Positions 52,846-60,105 of a stretch of 60,105 nt of DNA are shown in pieces; the stretch's first letter is position 1, and each line of letters opens with the position of its first letter. Source of the DNA: Bacteroidia bacterium (GTDB taxonomy: Bacteria > Bacteroidota > Bacteroidia > NS11-12g > UBA9320); the NCBI GenBank assembly GCA_017857855.1, contig JAFMCI010000008.1, forward strand, positions 1 to 60,105. Reading direction: 5' to 3'. Made by a program: the position numbers and the translations under genes. The notes under the pieces were generated by a model. The model was given only the letters and a program-made list of their open reading frames with translations. It made no database searches and was not told where the DNA came from.

Positions 52846-55533
52846 ATGAAGAAATACATACTCCTCTCCGCTTATCTTATTATTCAGCTAGCTACTTTTG
52901 CGCAATTTCAGGTAATTCCTGTCAATATTACTGACAACCTAACCAAGCCATCAATTACTTTTGATAATCTGAAAAGCAAAAGTTCTGCGCAACCTAAATC
53001 ATGTGATGAGGATACGCTTGAATATGCCAGATACAAAGCGTCATCCTTTCAAGCTATTTCTATTTCTGATGGATTTGCACTGGGTCAGTATTACGATGCT
53101 CCAGACAGCGTAGAAATAACTGGAGCCACTTTCTATGGTTGGGTTATATCAACTAGTAATGACAAAGTAGATATAACAGTTCGCATATATGAAGTAGGAA
53201 CAGACTCACTTCCTACAGGAAGTGCTGTCAGAACTAAAACCATACAGGTTGATACTACTTTTGGTGGAGGAGTACTTACCGTTCTCAGAAAAAGTCTAAC
53301 TTTTGATACCGCATTTATAACCGACAGGCCTTATTTGCTAACTATTTCGTCTACCAATTCTATACGAACGGGAATCGTTTGCAACGGTTTTGCCGCGGGA
53401 GACGGTTCAGGTGAGAATCTGATGTGCGGTACCGTTTCTAATATTTGGTACCGAGGTCTTAACTTGAACATTTCTGGCACCTCGCTGGATTGTGACTTAT
53501 TGTTAGAACCACATGTAAAATATGAAACGTATGCTGACTTTAGTCTCGCCAATTGTTACAACTACCAAGACTCCTTGGCACCTAACAATGTAAGTTCTCC
53601 ATTTTTAAAACATAGAATGTATAATCGATATATGAGTTATGGTCTTGGACAGTATTCGTATTATTGGTATTACGGTGCTGGAACCAGCTCACTTTATGGG
53701 GAAAATGCTAAACAGAAATTAGCTTACCCTAGCAATAGAAATGTAATGCTTATTACTACGATGTATGGATATAGAAATGGTGCAAACTGTAAAGACACTG
53801 CTTACCAGCAAATAGATTACAAACCAAGCACGCTTACCTATTTTGTCGATACGCCTGTATGTGCCGGGAATAGTACTACTATACTAGCGAGTTCTGACGC
53901 TCAGGTTTATTGGTACGAAAACTCGTCTTCTTTACCTATAGATTCCGGAAAACAGTTTACTACACCCATACTAACAGGCAATACTAATTATAAAATCCAA
54001 GCCAGGAACAAATCGTGCTCAAGTAGCGTAAAACAGATTCTTGTTGCGGTAGCAGAACAGCCTTCTACACCCATAACAATCAATGATAGTATTTGCCTAA
54101 ATGCTAAGGCAAACCTTTCAGCTTCTGCAGATTACGGACAAATTATTTGGTGGACCGATTCTGTGGGTGGAACCGCTGTGGACACAGGTGAAGTGTATAT
54201 TACTGATGTACTTCAATATTCTAAACAATACTATGCTGAAGCCAATAATCGTGGTTGTATTAGCAGCAAAAGAGCAATAACCTTTGCCAATGTAAATGCG
54301 AATAATGCCCCGGCTGACCCCATAACAAATGAAGACAGCACCATATGTATACATGATGGAACAACAGAATTGACGGCAACTACGATTAGTTCATCTAACA
54401 TACTGTGGTACTCGGTAGCTTCTGGAGGAACACCTTTACACAATGGAAGCGCGTATAGTTTCACACCTACTAAAACTGGCGCTACTATTTTTTATGTAGA
54501 AGCCTACGACGGACAGTGTGCCAGTACTCGGGTACAGAAAAGAGTGCTCGTGTGGAATTTTCCTAGTGTCACCATTCAAGATAAAGATACGCTTTGTATT
54601 GGCGACACTTTGAACGTTATTTATTCTAATTTCAGTGGCTCTATACGATGGTTTGATCAAGCTAATGGTGGCGTCACTCTTTATGATAATGATACGGTAA
54701 AATTATTCAATCTTTCAGGTAATCGCATCTTTTACTTAGAACCATATAGCCTTGTATGCAGAGACACCTTACGCCATCCACTAAATATCAGTGAATTAAG
54801 CCCTGGAATACTAAGTAACATTAAAGGAGCTTCTATTTGCTCCAATGAAACTGCTACTTTATCAGCTGCCACCACGGACGGATCTGTTATATGGATGTCG
54901 CAGCCAAATTTGAGCACGATTGTATCCACAGGGAATAGTTACACAACAGGTTCACTAACTTCTAACTCAGAATATTTTGTAGCAAGTAAAAACTACCAAT
55001 GTTTAAGTGAAATTAACTCCGTGATGGTAGCGGTTAAACCATTACCTAGCTCTTCCTATAATTATCAAGTTAATACCATTGGAAATTTTTCATTCACAGC
55101 AGACAACGCAGGACTCATTTATGCATGGGATCTTGGAGATGGAACGACCAAGAATACAAGAAGTGTAACCCATCAATACACTAAAAACGGTAATTTTGAT
55201 GTGGTACTAACAACCACTGGAACCAATGGATGTTTAGCTCAAACCACTAAAAGTATCAAGGTTGCGGGGCTTACCAATGCTATCGATGATAAAGATTTAA
55301 TAAATACCATTATTTGGCCAAACCCAAGTAATGACATTATACACGTAAGTAGTAATTTAAACAACGGTCAACTGAATGTTATGGATGCCTTTGGCAAGAT
55401 TATAGAGAGTAAAGCATTAATCAATGGTAAGGCAGATATAGATGTCAAAAAAGCTAACCTTAAAGCAGGTATATATTACCTTAAACTTAGTACCGACATC
55501 GAAACTCAATTCCATAAGATAGTTGTAGAATAG
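52846..55533 (+). CDS. Large secreted protein with Ig-like repeats and T9SS sorting domain
   Basis: An 895-residue protein from ATG 52846 (the frame reaches back to 52813, but MKKYILLSAYLIIQLATFAQ is the signal peptide). After a beta-sandwich region (about 40-260) come about five Ig-like repeats of 80-85 residues marked by C near the start and W-x-x-x-x-G-G or IWW/IRWF cores. A PKD domain (WDLGDGTTKNTRSVTHQYT) follows, and a type A T9SS tail (IWPNPSNDIIHVSS, KAGIYYLKLS) ends the protein. The PKD and repeats suggest adhesion or polymer binding. It is monocistronic between two terminators. Confidence 0.85.
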   Translation: MKKYILLSAYLIIQLATFAQFQVIPVNITDNLTKPSITFDNLKSKSSAQPKSCDEDTLEYARYKASSFQAISISDGFALGQYYDAPDSVEITGATFYGWVISTSNDKVDITVRIYEVGTDSLPTGSAVRTKTIQVDTTFGGGVLTVLRKSLTFDTAFITDRPYLLTISSTNSIRTGIVCNGFAAGDGSGENLMCGTVSNIWYRGLNLNISGTSLDCDLLLEPHVKYETYADFSLANCYNYQDSLAPNNVSSPFLKHRMYNRYMSYGLGQYSYYWYYGAGTSSLYGENAKQKLAYPSNRNVMLITTMYGYRNGANCKDTAYQQIDYKPSTLTYFVDTPVCAGNSTTILASSDAQVYWYENSSSLPIDSGKQFTTPILTGNTNYKIQARNKSCSSSVKQILVAVAEQPSTPITINDSICLNAKANLSASADYGQIIWWTDSVGGTAVDTGEVYITDVLQYSKQYYAEANNRGCISSKRAITFANVNANNAPADPITNEDSTICIHDGTTELTATTISSSNILWYSVASGGTPLHNGSAYSFTPTKTGATIFYVEAYDGQCASTRVQKRVLVWNFPSVTIQDKDTLCIGDTLNVIYSNFSGSIRWFDQANGGVTLYDNDTVKLFNLSGNRIFYLEPYSLVCRDTLRHPLNISELSPGILSNIKGASICSNETATLSAATTDGSVIWMSQPNLSTIVSTGNSYTTGSLTSNSEYFVASKNYQCLSEINSVMVAVKPLPSSSYNYQVNTIGNFSFTADNAGLIYAWDLGDGTTKNTRSVTHQYTKNGNFDVVLTTTGTNGCLAQTTKSIKVAGLTNAIDDKDLINTIIWPNPSNDIIHVSSNLNNGQLNVMDAFGKIIESKALINGKADIDVKKANLKAGIYYLKLSTDIETQFHKIVVE

Positions 55534-55553
55534 CTAACGCTTTTAACAATAAC

Positions 55554-55589
55554 AAAAAAAGGGTTCTGAATATTCAGAACCCTTTTTTT
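55554..55589. terminator. Bidirectional terminator between convergent genes
   Basis: A perfect palindrome GGGTTCTGAATATTCAGAACCC (55561-55582, 11-base arms with no loop bases to spare) with A7 before and T7 after. It can stop transcription from the T9SS cargo gene and from the opposite direction. Confidence 0.85.
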
Positions 55590-55608
55590 ATGCTTAAATA
55601 GCTTTTTT

Positions 55609-56163
55609 TTATTGATCTGTTTCTCGTGTAACCGAAAAGACACCTAGAGTTACAGGTACAGATTGACCGGTTTTAAGATTTTTTACAGTACCACTAAAAG
55701 TACCTTTTATTTTTCCACCTACAGGTCCATATTCTGTAATATCTACTGTAAAAATAGAACCAGCAGCACCAAATTCTTCACGGTAAACCGTATTCAGTTC
55801 ACCTCTTCCGCAAGCAAACTCTAGATTACCGCCTGTTACAGTAAATGTTCCTGCCTTAGTTCCTGTAAATTTAATATCAAAATTAGCTGGACCATTTTTA
55901 GAATCAGTGCCATCTACAGATATCGTTGTTTTACTTGTTGACACAGAATATCCGCCTTTAGCTCCTTCTTTAGAAGTGACCAATTTATACAGTTTTATGC
56001 CTATGTTAATTTGATTGTCTGTTACCACATTTCCAGAAGTATCACCGGTAGTTGTCGTATCTTTCGGTACAGGCGTAGCTACGGGTTTGTCAGAGCACCC
56101 TGTCGAAATACTTCCTATATAAACGGTAGAAAGTACGATTAAAATTAAACTGATTTTTTTCAT
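55609..56163 (-). CDS. Predicted lipoprotein, unknown function
   Basis: A 184-residue protein from ATG 56163 (the frame extends to 56199). The signal ends in a lipobox ISTGC (Cys at about 22), followed by a Thr/Pro/Asp-rich linker (about 27-45). A beta-rich domain rich in Gly, Thr and Ser fills the rest, containing FKFTGT-like and GGKIKGTFSGTVKN strands. This hints at a small calycin-like or immunoglobulin-like fold. I do not recognise a family. A near-consensus -7 box (TATAATTG) lies upstream. Confidence 0.6.
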   Translation of the reverse strand: MKKISLILIVLSTVYIGSISTGCSDKPVATPVPKDTTTTGDTSGNVVTDNQINIGIKLYKLVTSKEGAKGGYSVSTSKTTISVDGTDSKNGPANFDIKFTGTKAGTFTVTGGNLEFACGRGELNTVYREEFGAAGSIFTVDITEYGPVGGKIKGTFSGTVKNLKTGQSVPVTLGVFSVTRETDQ

Positions 56164-56239
56164 GATGTAAATTATTTGTTGTGCAATTATACAAATCATT
56201 TTAATAAAAGAGGTTAGTGACTCATATCTCAGTTATCAC

Positions 56240-56935
56240 TCAAATGATGGGCGTGCCATCCTTTAGAGATAACTCAGCATTAAGAGATAGCAATTTGCCA
56301 TGCGAGCTTCCTTTGTAAGTCATAGAATCTCCTTCTACTTCCAAATAAGTAGCCTCTGGCAAGCAAATTACTTTTGAATTTTGATTGGCCACTAAATACT
56401 CCTGTAGGCGCTGTTTTCTGGTCTCCCCTCCGTGATTATCTAAAACAGCCTCGGTATAATGGGGATTTAATTGAAAAGGAATAAGATGAAGTGAATTAAA
56501 AGAAGTGGGTTGTACTATAGGCATATCGTTAGTCGTGCAAATAGTAGGACCAGCAATGTTAGAACCTGCGCTCCAACCTACATAAGGTATTCCTGCGGTA
56601 ACTGCCTCTTGAATAGCGTTTAGAATATCTAAATCTTGTAATGATTTTAATAAGTGGAAAGTATTGCCACCTCCTACAAAAATCGCAGTGGCGTAAGATA
56701 TAGCTTCTCTTTTGTCTTCGAAATCATTCAGATTACGCACTTGAATACCCACAGCGCTCAATGCTTCATTAACCTTGTCGGTATATTCTTGGTATGAAAA
56801 TCCCACCGCTGCAAAAGGAACAAAGAGTACGTTTTCGTTGTGCCCATTAACAAAATATGCAATGATGCTTTTGCACCATTGCATATAATTTTCTTGATAA
56901 TTAGTAGAGTTACTAAGTAACAGAAGTTTACTCAA
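56240..56935 (-). CDS. pepE: Peptidase E (Asp dipeptidase, S51 family)
   Basis: A 231-residue peptidase that cleaves dipeptides with N-terminal aspartate. It has FVGGGNTFHLL (about 91-101), the nucleophile Ser in GWSAGSNIAG, and FQLNPHY with the family's His. The length matches E. coli PepE. The apparent start is TTG 56935, eight bases after the FKBP gene upstream, so it is likely co-transcribed with it. Confidence 0.88.
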   Translation of the reverse strand: MSKLLLLSNSTNYQENYMQWCKSIIAYFVNGHNENVLFVPFAAVGFSYQEYTDKVNEALSAVGIQVRNLNDFEDKREAISYATAIFVGGGNTFHLLKSLQDLDILNAIQEAVTAGIPYVGWSAGSNIAGPTICTTNDMPIVQPTSFNSLHLIPFQLNPHYTEAVLDNHGGETRKQRLQEYLVANQNSKVICLPEATYLEVEGDSMTYKGSSHGKLLSLNAELSLKDGTPII

Positions 56936-56943
56936 ATCTTTTG

Positions 56944-57636
56944 TTACTTAGAAATCTCCAAAAGTTCTACTTCAAACACTAATGTAGCATTTGCTGGTAT
57001 AGGGCCTGTAGCTCTTGAACCGTATGCTAAATCACTTGGTATTACTAGTTCCCACTTAGAGCCTACCGGCATCATTAACAATGCTTCTGTCCATCCTGGA
57101 ATAACTTGATCTGTTTTAAACTTAGCAGGTTCACCTCTATCAATTGAACTGTCAAATACTGTTCCGTCAATCAATTTACCTGTGTAATGCACACTTACTT
57201 CTTGACCAGCTTTTGGTATTTCTCCAGTGCCTTCAGTTAATATTTTGTATTGAAGGCCACTTTCAGTTACCTTAACATCTGCTTTTGCCTTATTTGCGTT
57301 ACAAAATGAATCAGAAGCTGCTTTTTCAACCGCACCTTTAGCTTCATCTAGTTTACCAAAGAAAGAACGCATAAATGTCCCAGCTACCTCTTCACTAATC
57401 TCTACCTCTTTTCCCTCAAACACTCTTTGCATTCCAGTTAGAAATGATTTAAAATCAATTTCTGATAGTCCTGCTTTGGTTTTTAACCCTTCCGCATAAT
57501 CTGCTCCTAAAAGATAACTTACTGAATCTAATTCAGTGGCTAGTTCTGTTTCTTTAGAAGTATCAACGCTCATTCCCGATTTGCTACAAGCACTAATCAT
57601 TAGTGCTACACCAGCTAGTATTACGATTTTTTTCAT
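56944..57636 (-). CDS. FKBP-type peptidyl-prolyl isomerase lipoprotein (Mip/FkpA-like)
   Basis: A 230-residue protein with lipobox ISAC (Cys17). An N-terminal helical dimerisation domain (about 25-120) precedes an FKBP domain (about 125-230) with VSVHYTGKLIDGTVFDSS and VIPGWTEALLMMPVGSKW, and it ends with NATLVFEVELLEI. It folds periplasmic or outer-membrane proteins. Active-site aromatics (Y, F, W) are retained. It precedes pepE by eight bases. Confidence 0.92.
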   Translation of the reverse strand: MKKIVILAGVALMISACSKSGMSVDTSKETELATELDSVSYLLGADYAEGLKTKAGLSEIDFKSFLTGMQRVFEGKEVEISEEVAGTFMRSFFGKLDEAKGAVEKAASDSFCNANKAKADVKVTESGLQYKILTEGTGEIPKAGQEVSVHYTGKLIDGTVFDSSIDRGEPAKFKTDQVIPGWTEALLMMPVGSKWELVIPSDLAYGSRATGPIPANATLVFEVELLEISK

Positions 57637-57672
57637 GTATATATTTGTTAAAATTCTTTGTTCTACGATAAA

Positions 57673-59295
57673 TTAAATAGTCTCTAATGTTAGACCTTCA
57701 TACAATGCCTCTCTTCTTTCTTTCAATTCAGAATCTTCACGATAAGAATCATAATCGGTAGGTTTATCTATTACGCCGTGTGGCCCAATTTCTAATACTC
57801 TATCAGCAATGCTTTGAATGAAATGATGATCATGAGAGGTAAAAAGTACTGTTCCTTTATAATCCTTCAAACTGTTATTAAATGCTGTAATAGATTCTAA
57901 GTCTAGGTGATTCAAAGGCTCATCAAGTAAAAGCATATTGGGATTGGCGAGCATTAAGCGCGAAATCATGCACCTTACTTTTTCCCCACCACTCAATACG
58001 TTACATTGTTTTAATGCCTCATCTCCACTAAATAACATTTTACCTAAGAAACCTCTTATGAATGTTTCATCTTTCTCGTCAGAATACTGACGTAACCAAT
58101 CTACTAAACTAAGTGATGACGTAAAGTACTCATCATTATGATTTGGGAGATATGCATTATTAATGGTAATGCCCCACTCTACAGATCCGCTATCTGGTTC
58201 TATCTCACCGTTTAAAACTTGATAAAATTTAGAGGTGATAATGCTATGTTTTGAATATAAAAATACTTTATCTCCTTTGTTTACACTAAAGGAAACATTG
58301 TTGAAGTAAGGAGCTAAGGATAGATTACTCACATTCAGAATTTGATCTCCGGCCTCTCTTTCTTGCACAAAGATAATCGCTGGATACTTTCTGCTGGACG
58401 GTTTGATTTCGTCCAAGTTTAAGTTCTCCAACATTTTTTTACGCGATGTTGCTTGTTTAGATTTTTTAACGTTAGCACTAAAACGAGCAATGAATTCTTG
58501 AAGCTCTTTCTTACGCTCTTCCGATTTTTTATTTTGGTTCTGTTGTTGTCTCAGCGCTAATTGTGAACTTTCGTACCAGAAAGTATAGTTACCCCCAAAT
58601 TGGTTAATTTTATTAAAATCTATGTCAACTACTTGCGTACAAACAGAGTCTAAGAAATGCCTATCGTGTGAAACAACTATAACCAAGTTAGGGAAGTTTA
58701 CGATAAAGTTTTCTAACCAAGACACGGTTTCAATGTCCAAGTCGTTGGTAGGCTCATCCATTACTAAGATATCAGGATTACCAAAAAGAGCTTGAGCAAT
58801 CAGCACACGTACCTTTTCATTGTTACTCAAATCTTTCATCAGCATTTGGTGCTTTTCTTGCACAATACCAAGACCCCCTAATAACTCTCCTGCTTCACTT
58901 TCGGCCATCCAGCCATTCATTTCTGCAAATTTTTCCTCCAGATCTGCCGCTTTAATGCCGTCCTCTTCATTGAAATCTGGCTTCATGTACAATTCATCTT
59001 TTTCAAGCATGATGGCATACATTTCTTTATGCCCTTGTAAAACAGCATTCAACACAGGAACATTATCAAAAGCAAAGTGATCTTGACTAAGAACCGCCAT
59101 ACGCTTTCCTTTCTCAATAGAAACATGGCCATTTGTACTTTCCATTTCACCAGTAAGTACTTTTAAGAAAGTAGATTTACCAGCACCATTTGCCCCAATA
59201 ATGCCGTAGCAATTATTAGTGGTAAACTTTAAATTTACTTCTTCAAATAGAATTCTTTTTCCGAAACGGATAGATAAATCGTTAACTGTAATCAT
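57673..59295 (-). CDS. ABC-F family ATPase (ribosome-associated), second ATP site degenerate
   Basis: A 540-residue protein with two ABC domains and a linker rich in Lys/Gln (about 245-290), as in YbiT/Uup-type ABC-F factors that act on the ribosome. NBD1 has Walker A GANGAGKST (about 34-42), signature LSNNEK and Walker B VMDEPTNDLD. NBD2 has signature LSGGEK and LLLDEPLNHLD, but its Walker A position reads LYSKHSIITSKF, with no G-x4-GK-S/T. A promoter-like box (TAATATTG) lies upstream. No membrane domain genes are adjacent. Confidence 0.88.
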   Translation of the reverse strand: MITVNDLSIRFGKRILFEEVNLKFTTNNCYGIIGANGAGKSTFLKVLTGEMESTNGHVSIEKGKRMAVLSQDHFAFDNVPVLNAVLQGHKEMYAIMLEKDELYMKPDFNEEDGIKAADLEEKFAEMNGWMAESEAGELLGGLGIVQEKHQMLMKDLSNNEKVRVLIAQALFGNPDILVMDEPTNDLDIETVSWLENFIVNFPNLVIVVSHDRHFLDSVCTQVVDIDFNKINQFGGNYTFWYESSQLALRQQQNQNKKSEERKKELQEFIARFSANVKKSKQATSRKKMLENLNLDEIKPSSRKYPAIIFVQEREAGDQILNVSNLSLAPYFNNVSFSVNKGDKVFLYSKHSIITSKFYQVLNGEIEPDSGSVEWGITINNAYLPNHNDEYFTSSLSLVDWLRQYSDEKDETFIRGFLGKMLFSGDEALKQCNVLSGGEKVRCMISRLMLANPNMLLLDEPLNHLDLESITAFNNSLKDYKGTVLFTSHDHHFIQSIADRVLEIGPHGVIDKPTDYDSYREDSELKERREALYEGLTLETI

Positions 59296-59640
59296 GTATT
59301 GCTAAAAGGGTGCAATATTAGGGCTTTAAATCGGGAATATATACATGTTTAGGGCAGATTACATTGAAGTTCTTCTTCCAATCCATACTCAAAGCCCTAA
59401 TCACTTAAGACTGAGGTGTGACTATTCAAATTTAAAGTGATTTGTGTACGGGAAAGCCGTTTAAGAAAGCCAAATAATTGGTCATTTTTAGCATCACCGA
59501 AATAAAAATCATTATTTAAATATTTTTTAGCTTATGTTTGTGTTAATACAAAAGGAACAAAAATGGCTTTCGTTTATATTTCTATTAGCTTTTGCCATGG
59601 CAGTAACCTGTAATTTCAACTTATTTTTTAATTAAACACA
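59296..59640. other. 345-base divergent regulatory region between ABC-F and RRM genes
   Basis: Contains the ABC-F promoter (59313-59320, minus) and an 11-base inverted repeat with arms 59317-59327 and 59391-59401. A perfect -7 box TATGTTTG (59533-59540) for the RRM gene leaves it a leader of about 95 bases. Such long leaders are common for cold-inducible RRM genes. No small gene is seen. Confidence 0.55.
59533..59540 (+). promoter_or_regulatory. -7 promoter box of the RRM gene
   Basis: TATGTTTG, a perfect TAnnTTTG match 100 bases before the ATG. Confidence 0.5.
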
Positions 59641-59907
59641 ATGAACATTTTCGTAGCAAGTTTGCCATTTAGTGCAGACGACCAAGACCTTAGAGAAATT
59701 TTTGAACCATTTGGTGAAGTAACTTCTGCTAAAGTAATTTTTGACCGTGACAGAAACAGATCTAAAGGATTTGGCTTTGTAGAGATGGCTGACAAAGCAG
59801 CTGCTCAAAACGCTATCAGTGAGCTTAACGATTCTACTTACGAGGGAAGACCTTTAGTAGTAAAAGAAGCAGAAGATAGACCACAACGTACCGAAAGAAG
59901 ATACTAA
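59641..59907 (+). CDS. RRM-domain RNA-binding protein
   Basis: An 88-residue protein consisting of one RNA recognition motif. RNP2 is NIFVASL (about 2-8), RNP1 is KGFGFVEM (about 41-48), and a short Arg-rich tail (RPQRTERRY) follows. These single-RRM proteins bind RNA in Bacteroidota and cyanobacteria, and some are cold-induced. The long leader and strong terminator suggest an abundant monocistronic mRNA. Confidence 0.93.
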   Translation: MNIFVASLPFSADDQDLREIFEPFGEVTSAKVIFDRDRNRSKGFGFVEMADKAAAQNAISELNDSTYEGRPLVVKEAEDRPQRTERRY

Positions 59908-59941
59908 GAATATATTTTTTAAGAAATTCTTTAATGAAGAT

Positions 59942-59977
59942 GCCCATCCCACTTTTGTGGTGATGGGCTTTTTTTTT
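59942..59977 (+). terminator. Rho-independent terminator of the RRM gene
   Basis: The stem GCCCATC...GATGGGC extends with CCAC/GTGG (one bulged T), loop TTTT (59942-59968), followed by nine T. Confidence 0.88.
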
Positions 59978-60066
59978 GGAGAATCGTCAAACCCTTCATA
60001 GCTTAAGTTATTCACTAAATATCGTTGACGGCATTCAATTTTTAAGGATAATGCTAACCTTGTAAC

Positions 60067-60105
60067 ATGCTAGCATATTCCGATACCAAAATACAAGAGG
60101 TCGTA
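60067..60105 (+). CDS. Possible start of a gene cut by the window edge
   Basis: An ATG at 60067 opens 13 codons (MLAYSDTKIQEVV) without a stop before the window ends. A TAACCTTG box (60055-60062) stands only four bases upstream. Too short to identify. Confidence 0.35.
   Translation, partial: MLAYSDTKIQEVV

Noticed and set aside
53331-54929. Minus-strand frames inside the large T9SS cargo gene
   Set aside because: Antisense shadows of Ig-repeat coding sequence, without promoter or homology signals.
1-60105. Search by eye for CRISPR arrays, transposases, integrases, phage genes and toxin-antitoxin pairs
   Set aside because: No regularly spaced repeats, no transposase-like motifs and no terminal inverted repeats were recognised. 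The region reads as stable chromosome.

Overview
The window is chromosomal DNA from a member of the Bacteroidota, probably a free-living flavobacteria-like or related lineage; I cannot place it more precisely. The evidence is consistent across the window. Several secreted proteins end in type IX secretion (T9SS) sorting domains. There are TonB receptors with HmuY-like or DUF4249 lipoproteins, a FecI/FecR pair, TamL, a START-like protein and a SecA of about 1,100 residues. The tRNA genes lack an encoded CCA end. Promoters fit the Bacteroidota -7 consensus TAnnTTTG. The DNA is AT-rich. I see no prophage, insertion sequence, CRISPR array or rRNA operon. Most of the window is ordinary core and envelope gene content.

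Layout. 1-1.8 kb: the tail of a radical SAM gene and two small envelope proteins. 1.8-7.0 kb: a heme/iron uptake locus with two HmuY-like proteins, one a lipoprotein and one exported by T9SS, flanking a TonB receptor; an AraC-type regulator is divergent. 7-14.7 kb: a DEAD-box helicase, trxB, a lysozyme-fold protein, lysA, and a tightly packed divergent pair, tamL and a TrmH-type RNA methyltransferase. 14.9-15.3 kb: a Pro-Arg-Ser tRNA operon. 15.4-23.4 kb: a tandem AAA+ ATPase, a GT2 glycosyltransferase, rsmG and a giant Ig-repeat surface protein. 23.5-25.7 kb: a GDP-D-glycero-D-manno-heptose module. 25.9-34.4 kb: a T9SS cargo, a Na/Pi symporter, a GNAT enzyme, GT39 and PAP2 membrane enzymes, and unknowns.

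34.5-40 kb: purD with a translationally coupled 50-residue membrane protein, then secA with an overlapping SPOR-like gene and a 532-base gap. 40.4-47.4 kb: two arginine-deiminase-superfamily hydrolases with comB, then rpiB, tatC and fabG, a SRPBCC protein, cdd and saccharopine dehydrogenase. 47.4-52.5 kb: a cell-surface signalling operon (ECF sigma, a free-standing anti-sigma mini-protein, FecR, an STN-TonB receptor, a DUF4249 lipoprotein). 52.7-60.1 kb: tRNA-Cys, a large T9SS cargo, a lipoprotein, peptidase E, a lipoprotein FKBP, an ABC-F protein and an RRM RNA-binding protein.

The most unusual points are these. The tamL/TrmH divergent pair has both promoters inside the opposing gene, so their 5' RNA ends should be complementary. 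A 49-62 residue anti-sigma-domain protein sits between sigma factor and FecR. The AAA+ protein has a duplicated N-terminal beta domain as well as duplicated ATPase domains. The ABC-F protein has a second ATPase domain without a recognisable P-loop. A shared TTGCACTCCTTTTA-like initial sequence lies at the tRNA promoters and upstream of lysA.
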